NCBI GenBank assembly: GCA_021779655.1
Contig: JAJYAF010000052.1
Coordinates: forward strand, 1 to 9,950
DNA from: Pseudomonadota bacterium
GTDB taxonomy: Bacteria; Pseudomonadota; Alphaproteobacteria; Acetobacterales; Acetobacteraceae
Direction: 5' to 3'
DNA length: 9,950 bases
Shown: positions 7,084 through 9,950 of the stretch, in pieces
Numbering within the stretch: position 1 is the first letter of the stretch
Layout of the letters: every line of letters starts with the position of its first letter
Made by a program: the position numbers and the translations under genes
The notes under the pieces: model-generated
Database searches by the model: none
What the model was told of the DNA's origin: nothing
The model's input: only the letters and a program-made list of their open reading frames with translations

Positions 7084-7125
7084 TTGCAACTCGTTCACTT
7101 CACACTATACTTCACATAATGGAGG
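7084..7125 (+). promoter_or_regulatory. Candidate sigma70-type promoter and ribosome site of the three-gene cassette
   Basis: TTGCAA (7084-7089) and TATACT (7106-7111) are 16 bases apart, close to the sigma70 consensus. An 8-bp direct repeat ACTTCACA (7097-7104 and 7109-7116) overlaps and flanks the -10 box at 12-bp spacing; it could bind the cassette's own helix-turn-helix protein. A strong GGAGG (7121-7125) sits 7 bases before ATG 7133 and decides that start. Confidence 0.5.
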
Positions 7126-7132
7126 ATGTGTT

Positions 7133-7939
7133 ATGACAGCTACGCTGCCATCGCCGTGGGGCGGTCCCGCCCCACGGGAGATATTGCTGGCAAACTCTCC
7201 CCTTATTCGTGTGCTCGTCCAGGCACGCTTTTCAAGCGTCCTTAAGATTGATAGCAAAGAAGGGGTGGCCCCGCTTCAGGAGCTTATGCGCAGGCAATAC
7301 CCTTTGCTAGAGCAGGTTACGGCGCATAGGCTACAGCTTGCCCTTTCCGAAAACGCTCCTAGTTTTCAACCAGTGGCGTCCAACGTGTGGCGCTTCAGTG
7401 ATGCCCCGAAGACATTTATCGCCTCTCTCACTTCGGATGCGATCACATTGGAAACCCTTGCCTATCCAGGTCGTCTAGCCTTCATGGAACGTTGGGCACA
7501 ACTGTTGCGATGGGTCGAGGATACTTACTCGCCTGGCCTCGTCTTGCGCATTGGCGCAAGATTTCTCAATCGTATTGACGGTGAAGGCATTGATCAGCTA
7601 CCTCAGTGGATTCGAGCGAATTTAATTGGGGTAGCTTTACCGGAATACCGCGAGCATGTGAGCCAAGCTATCAGCGAGGCTAATATTCAGGTTGAGGAAG
7701 GGGGGATGCTGCTACGATGGGGTATCATTCCAGGTGGAACGACTATTGATCCTGGTCTCTTTGAACCTGTACCCACTCCAAGCTGGCTACTCGACCTGGA
7801 CATCTTTTCCGGAGATCAACGCCGCTTTGATGCGTCGTCATTGTCAGAAGCCTTCCAAAGGCTATCAGAACGCGCTTATGCGGTATTCCGATGGGTAATG
7901 ACGGAGGAAGGGCTTAACAACTTCAAGGGGGACAAATGA
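7133..7939 (+). CDS. TIGR04255-family-like protein
   Basis: A 268-aa protein resembling the sporadically distributed TIGR04255 family, whose function is not established. Features like that family are: an opening segment with a Pro before a hydrophobic strand (PREILLANSPLIRVLVQARF, about 14-33); a middle strand VLRIGARFLNRID (137-149), like the family's RIGLRYxNRI; a late strand WLLDLDIF (218-225); and a C-terminal helix with FRWVMTEEGLNNF (252-264). There is no signal peptide, membrane segment or known catalytic motif. The start has a strong GGAGG at the right distance. The stop overlaps the next gene's ATG in an ATGA, so the two are translationally coupled. Lower GC than the pdh operon suggests acquisition. 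The family assignment rests on pattern memory, not a search. Confidence 0.65.
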   Translation: MTATLPSPWGGPAPREILLANSPLIRVLVQARFSSVLKIDSKEGVAPLQELMRRQYPLLEQVTAHRLQLALSENAPSFQPVASNVWRFSDAPKTFIASLTSDAITLETLAYPGRLAFMERWAQLLRWVEDTYSPGLVLRIGARFLNRIDGEGIDQLPQWIRANLIGVALPEYREHVSQAISEANIQVEEGGMLLRWGIIPGGTTIDPGLFEPVPTPSWLLDLDIFSGDQRRFDASSLSEAFQRLSERAYAVFRWVMTEEGLNNFKGDK

Positions 7940-8637
7940 GCGCGGCATTACGTTACGATCGTACAGATTGGCGGTCGAGCGGAAGCGGCCTCGAATTAAT
8001 CGACCGTGAGCCCGCCCCTAGAATTTTGGTAGATGATTATGCTACCGGCCTGCCGTCTCGTTCCGTGATCGTCGGGTTAATGGGGGTAGGCGGGCTGCTC
8101 GCTAATGCACTGATCGCCACGTTGACACAGCAGGTAACCGCAGCACCCGCGACCGTCTGGCCTATTGGATCTGTGGCCGCGATTTCTAAGGGTAATCCAA
8201 CCGAGACAGCGGCACAGCACCTGGGGAACGAGTTGCGGCAAATCTCAGGGCTGACCAACGAAGAGATAGCTCCTCTCCTGGGCATAAGCCGTCGCAGTTT
8301 TCAGACATGGCTTGCCGGTGGCGCCATTAGTGCGCGCAAGGAGGAGCGGTTGCGACTGGTTGTTGAAGCCGTCCGGCACATAAATACAACCAGCGCCGAT
8401 GATACTCGCACCAAACTGCTGAACCGGGATATTCGATCCGTTCGGCCTTATGACCTTCTTGCAGAAGGCCGGTTCGAGGCGGCAATTAATCTTGCTACAG
8501 GTCAACGGGTTGGGACGGTACGCACGAAGCCTGCGGACGCGGAAACTATTTTGGAGCAGTTAGATCGCGACCAAGGAACTTTGCCAGATGGTCCTGTTCG
8601 CCTGAATCGTCGATTGTCTGGTCCTCTTAGGCGGTGA
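7936..8637 (+). CDS. Helix-turn-helix protein with MbcA/ParS-antitoxin-like layout
   Basis: A 233-aa protein of unknown function. Residues about 94-130 (HLGNELRQISGLTNEEIAPLL, then GISRRSFQTWLAGG) form an Xre-type helix-turn-helix: a helix with NEEIAPLLGIS, then the recognition helix RRSFQTWLAG. A helical part follows (ARKEERLRLVVEAVRHI) and a segment RPYDLLAEGRFEAAINLATGQ (170-190). That order recalls the Xre-MbcA-ParS (DUF2384-type) antitoxins, in which a DNA-binding domain precedes a toxin-binding tail with a P-x-x-LL...G...A pattern. It is longer than those antitoxins (about 130-160 aa). It has an extra N-terminal ~90 residues with a hydrophobic, Gly-rich run at 43-62 (SVIVGLMGVGGLLANALIAT), which may be a buried or membrane helix. 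GGGG lies just upstream of the overlapping start. It may regulate the cassette. Confidence 0.6.
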   Translation: MSAALRYDRTDWRSSGSGLELIDREPAPRILVDDYATGLPSRSVIVGLMGVGGLLANALIATLTQQVTAAPATVWPIGSVAAISKGNPTETAAQHLGNELRQISGLTNEEIAPLLGISRRSFQTWLAGGAISARKEERLRLVVEAVRHINTTSADDTRTKLLNRDIRSVRPYDLLAEGRFEAAINLATGQRVGTVRTKPADAETILEQLDRDQGTLPDGPVRLNRRLSGPLRR

Positions 8638-8647
8638 TTTAACTTCC

Positions 8648-9505
8648 GTGACAAATGAGGAGGTAGAAACAACAAACACGGCCTTACGCGACTGGCGCCA
8701 AGGCGACATCGTGCTCACCAGTGAATTGCCAGCAATCCATCTTGCCGATCTCTCGACGCCTGGGACAAAAGAAGCGGAGGAGCTTGCTTCAGAGCAGGCG
8801 GCAGCTGGTGGGGCGCTTGGATTAGCAGTCGTCAGTCGAGAATTCGCAGGATTTATGGTTGTAAGTCAAACATGCGATATCGTTCGAAGCTGCGCAGATC
8901 GAGAGTTTGTCGAAATCTGTCCGCTTATTGAAGTCGATGATGGCAAGATCGGGCATGTCCAAGCAGGTCGTATGCCCCGCTATCTTTCCTGTTCTGGACT
9001 TAGTGGCAACAAGTTAGCCGCAGACTTAGAGCGCGTGACAACGTTAGAAAAGCGTCTCTTAGCACAATTCAGTGCTCAGCGCGTCAAAGGTGCAGAAAAT
9101 GCCAGCGAACAGCGCCGCATTGCGAGCACGCTAGCTCGCAAACGAGCACGGGCAGCGCTGCCAGACGATTTTGTGAGCTTTATCGCTCCATTGCAAAAGC
9201 ATGTGAAGGCACGACACGGAAAGAATTCGGATGAAGGAAGGTTTCTTAAGGCGGCACGCGAAATACGTGTTATAGCTGAGCCTAGCTGGGATGCAGAGCG
9301 GGTGAATATCACCCTGCTCTTTCTATTCAACCGCCTCGATGAAATTCCCACCGATGCCGATACACGTGTCGCGGCCTTTATAAGCCTTCTCACCGATACA
9401 TCACTTTATACAGCGACAGGTTTGGTGCGTGCTCTTGATCAAATTACTGCCGCGTCCTACCTCGATTCCGACGCGCTTGATCTCGATTCATTGAGTGACG
9501 GATAA
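8648..9505 (+). CDS. Hypothetical protein with GDIV...VVSQTCDIV...EICPL pattern
   Basis: A 285-aa protein not recognised as a named family. An opening RQGDIVLTSELPAI (17-30) is followed by a Gly/Ala-rich loop, then GFMVVSQTCDIVRSC (68-82) and REFVEICPLIEV (85-96). The order GDIV, VVS, then a hydrophobic strand ending in PL resembles the start of MazF/PemK-like SH3 barrels (GDIV...ALVLS...V-PIT), but the added VSQTCDIVR core with C76, C82 and C91 is unlike MazF. A positively charged helical middle (about 125-190: KRLLAQFSAQRVKG, RRIASTLARKRARAAL) and a more acidic C-terminus complete it. There are no membrane segments. GTG 8648, 10 bases after the previous stop, is the only reasonable start before the GDIV strand, but it lacks a clear ribosome site. 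Probably in the same operon as the two upstream genes. Confidence 0.6.
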   Translation: MTNEEVETTNTALRDWRQGDIVLTSELPAIHLADLSTPGTKEAEELASEQAAAGGALGLAVVSREFAGFMVVSQTCDIVRSCADREFVEICPLIEVDDGKIGHVQAGRMPRYLSCSGLSGNKLAADLERVTTLEKRLLAQFSAQRVKGAENASEQRRIASTLARKRARAALPDDFVSFIAPLQKHVKARHGKNSDEGRFLKAAREIRVIAEPSWDAERVNITLLFLFNRLDEIPTDADTRVAAFISLLTDTSLYTATGLVRALDQITAASYLDSDALDLDSLSDG

Positions 9506-9560
9506 GTCTATCAACGTGTCGAATGCAGATTAGAATGCCCGAAATTTCTTGCATCATAAA

Positions 9561-9596
9561 TTCAAACGAATTACCTTATAAGGTAATTTGTTTGAA
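9561..9596. promoter_or_regulatory. 36-bp inverted repeat, candidate Phd/YefM operator
   Basis: Two 18-bp arms (starting TTCAAACGAATTACC on the left) match at 17 of 18 positions and include a perfect 20-bp palindrome at 9569-9588. The site ends 6 bases before the antitoxin start and is AT-rich. Phd/YefM-type antitoxins repress their own operon by binding palindromes in this position, so this is very likely the autoregulatory operator, overlapping the promoter. A possible -35 is TTGCAT at 9549-9554. Confidence 0.7.
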
Positions 9597-9602
9597 AGCT
9601 AG

Positions 9603-9893
9603 ATGATGGATATCACCAAAGACATTCAGCCGATGACGACGTTTCGGAACCATTCGGCGGAAATCATGCAGCACCTGAAGGAGACCAAGCGCCCTGTCGT
9701 GTTAACCGTAAACGGCAAGGCTGCGGCAGTGATCCAGGACGCGGAAGCCTATCAGCGGCTTCTTGACATTGTAGCAGAGGCAAGCCCTGGCGAAGGCATT
9801 CGGCAAGGGCTCGAGGATGCCGGTGCTGGCCGTCTTCTGCCGGCTCGCCAGGTTTTTGACGATATCCGCGGCGAGGATGGCGTACCGCGTTGA
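9603..9893 (+). CDS. Type II antitoxin of the Phd/YefM family
   Basis: A 96-aa antitoxin. The N-terminal Phd/YefM DNA-binding fold is clear: DITKDIQPMTTFRNHSAEIM (3-22), then LKETKRPVVLTVNGKAAAVI (25-44), then QDAEAYQRLLDIVA (45-58). The remaining tail (SPGEGIRQGLEDAGAGRLLPA, about 61-81, and ARQVFDDIRGE) is the usual acidic, flexible toxin-binding region. ATG 9603 and ATG 9606 are both possible; the difference is one residue. The toxin gene overlaps its 3' end by 17 bases in another frame, so the pair is co-transcribed. Repression is expected through the palindrome directly upstream. It is independent of the three-gene cassette that precedes it by about 100 bases, unless the two moved together. 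Confidence 0.88.
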   Translation: MMDITKDIQPMTTFRNHSAEIMQHLKETKRPVVLTVNGKAAAVIQDAEAYQRLLDIVAEASPGEGIRQGLEDAGAGRLLPARQVFDDIRGEDGVPR

Positions 9894-9950
9894 GGTCACC
9901 GCCCGGGCGAGCCGCGATTTGCGACGTATTTATCGGACCATCAACGCGGA
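9877..9950 (+). CDS. ParE/RelE-family toxin (3' partial)
   Basis: The start of a toxin gene cut by the right edge of the window. ATG 9877 lies inside the end of the antitoxin gene (17-base overlap) and gives MAYRVEVTARASRDLRRIYR followed by TINA. This is the typical first strand and helix of ParE/RelE-type toxins (Y-x-V-x-x-T-x-x-A-x-x-DL-x-x-IY). Pairing with a Phd/YefM antitoxin is common for such toxins. Whether it is a ribosome-dependent nuclease (RelE) or a gyrase poison (ParE) cannot be told from 24 residues; the DLRRIYRTI pattern leans to ParE. GCGAGG precedes the start. Confidence 0.82.
   Translation, partial: MAYRVEVTARASRDLRRIYRTINA

Noticed and set aside
1..9950. tRNA or rRNA gene as integration site
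   Set aside because: No tRNA cloverleaf or rRNA sequence was recognised by eye in the window, including near the recombinase remnant.

Overview
The window looks like part of an alphaproteobacterial chromosome. The strongest sign is the gene order: pyruvate dehydrogenase E1-beta, E2, dihydrolipoamide dehydrogenase, lipoyl synthase, then a Coq10/RatA-like START protein, all on the + strand. This order is common in Alphaproteobacteria, possibly the Rhodospirillales, but genus and species cannot be told from the sequence. The left part is GC-rich (41 of 60 bases in 3841-3900).

Positions 2-4937 hold the core metabolic operon: pdhB (5' end cut by the window edge), pdhC, lpdA, lipA and ratA/coq10. 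PdhB and PdhC, with Lpd, build the complex that converts pyruvate to acetyl-CoA. LipA makes the lipoyl group carried on PdhC. The RatA/Coq10 homologue is probably a ubiquinone-related START protein. The operon is compact, except for a short gap before lipA that holds a 14-bp tandem repeat. A 65-codon ORF starting inside the ratA stop codon may be the decayed front of a cinA-like gene.

Positions 5128-6177 hold a minus-strand NAD(P)-dependent reductase of the extended SDR (dihydroflavonol-reductase-like) class. Its stop codon overlaps that of the small ORF. Just upstream lies a 9-6-9 inverted repeat and the start of a TetR-like regulator that breaks off after about 23 residues. This suggests a regulator/target pair whose regulator has been destroyed.

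Positions 6323-7132 are a scar-like region. They hold a 58-aa orphan ORF, a perfect 26-bp palindrome, a 15-bp inverted repeat, and the last ~42 codons of a tyrosine recombinase. These point to insertion and decay of a mobile element.

Positions 7133-9505 carry a cassette of lower GC (33 of 60 bases in 7381-7440). It has its own candidate promoter and three tightly linked genes: a TIGR04255-like protein, a helix-turn-helix protein with an MbcA/ParS-antitoxin-like layout, and an unrecognised protein with a GDIV...VVSQTCDIV...EICPL pattern. This is the best candidate here for an undescribed toxin-antitoxin or defence-type system. It is followed by a conventional Phd/YefM antitoxin gene with a near-perfect 36-bp operator palindrome, and by the first codons of a ParE/RelE-like toxin cut by the right edge.
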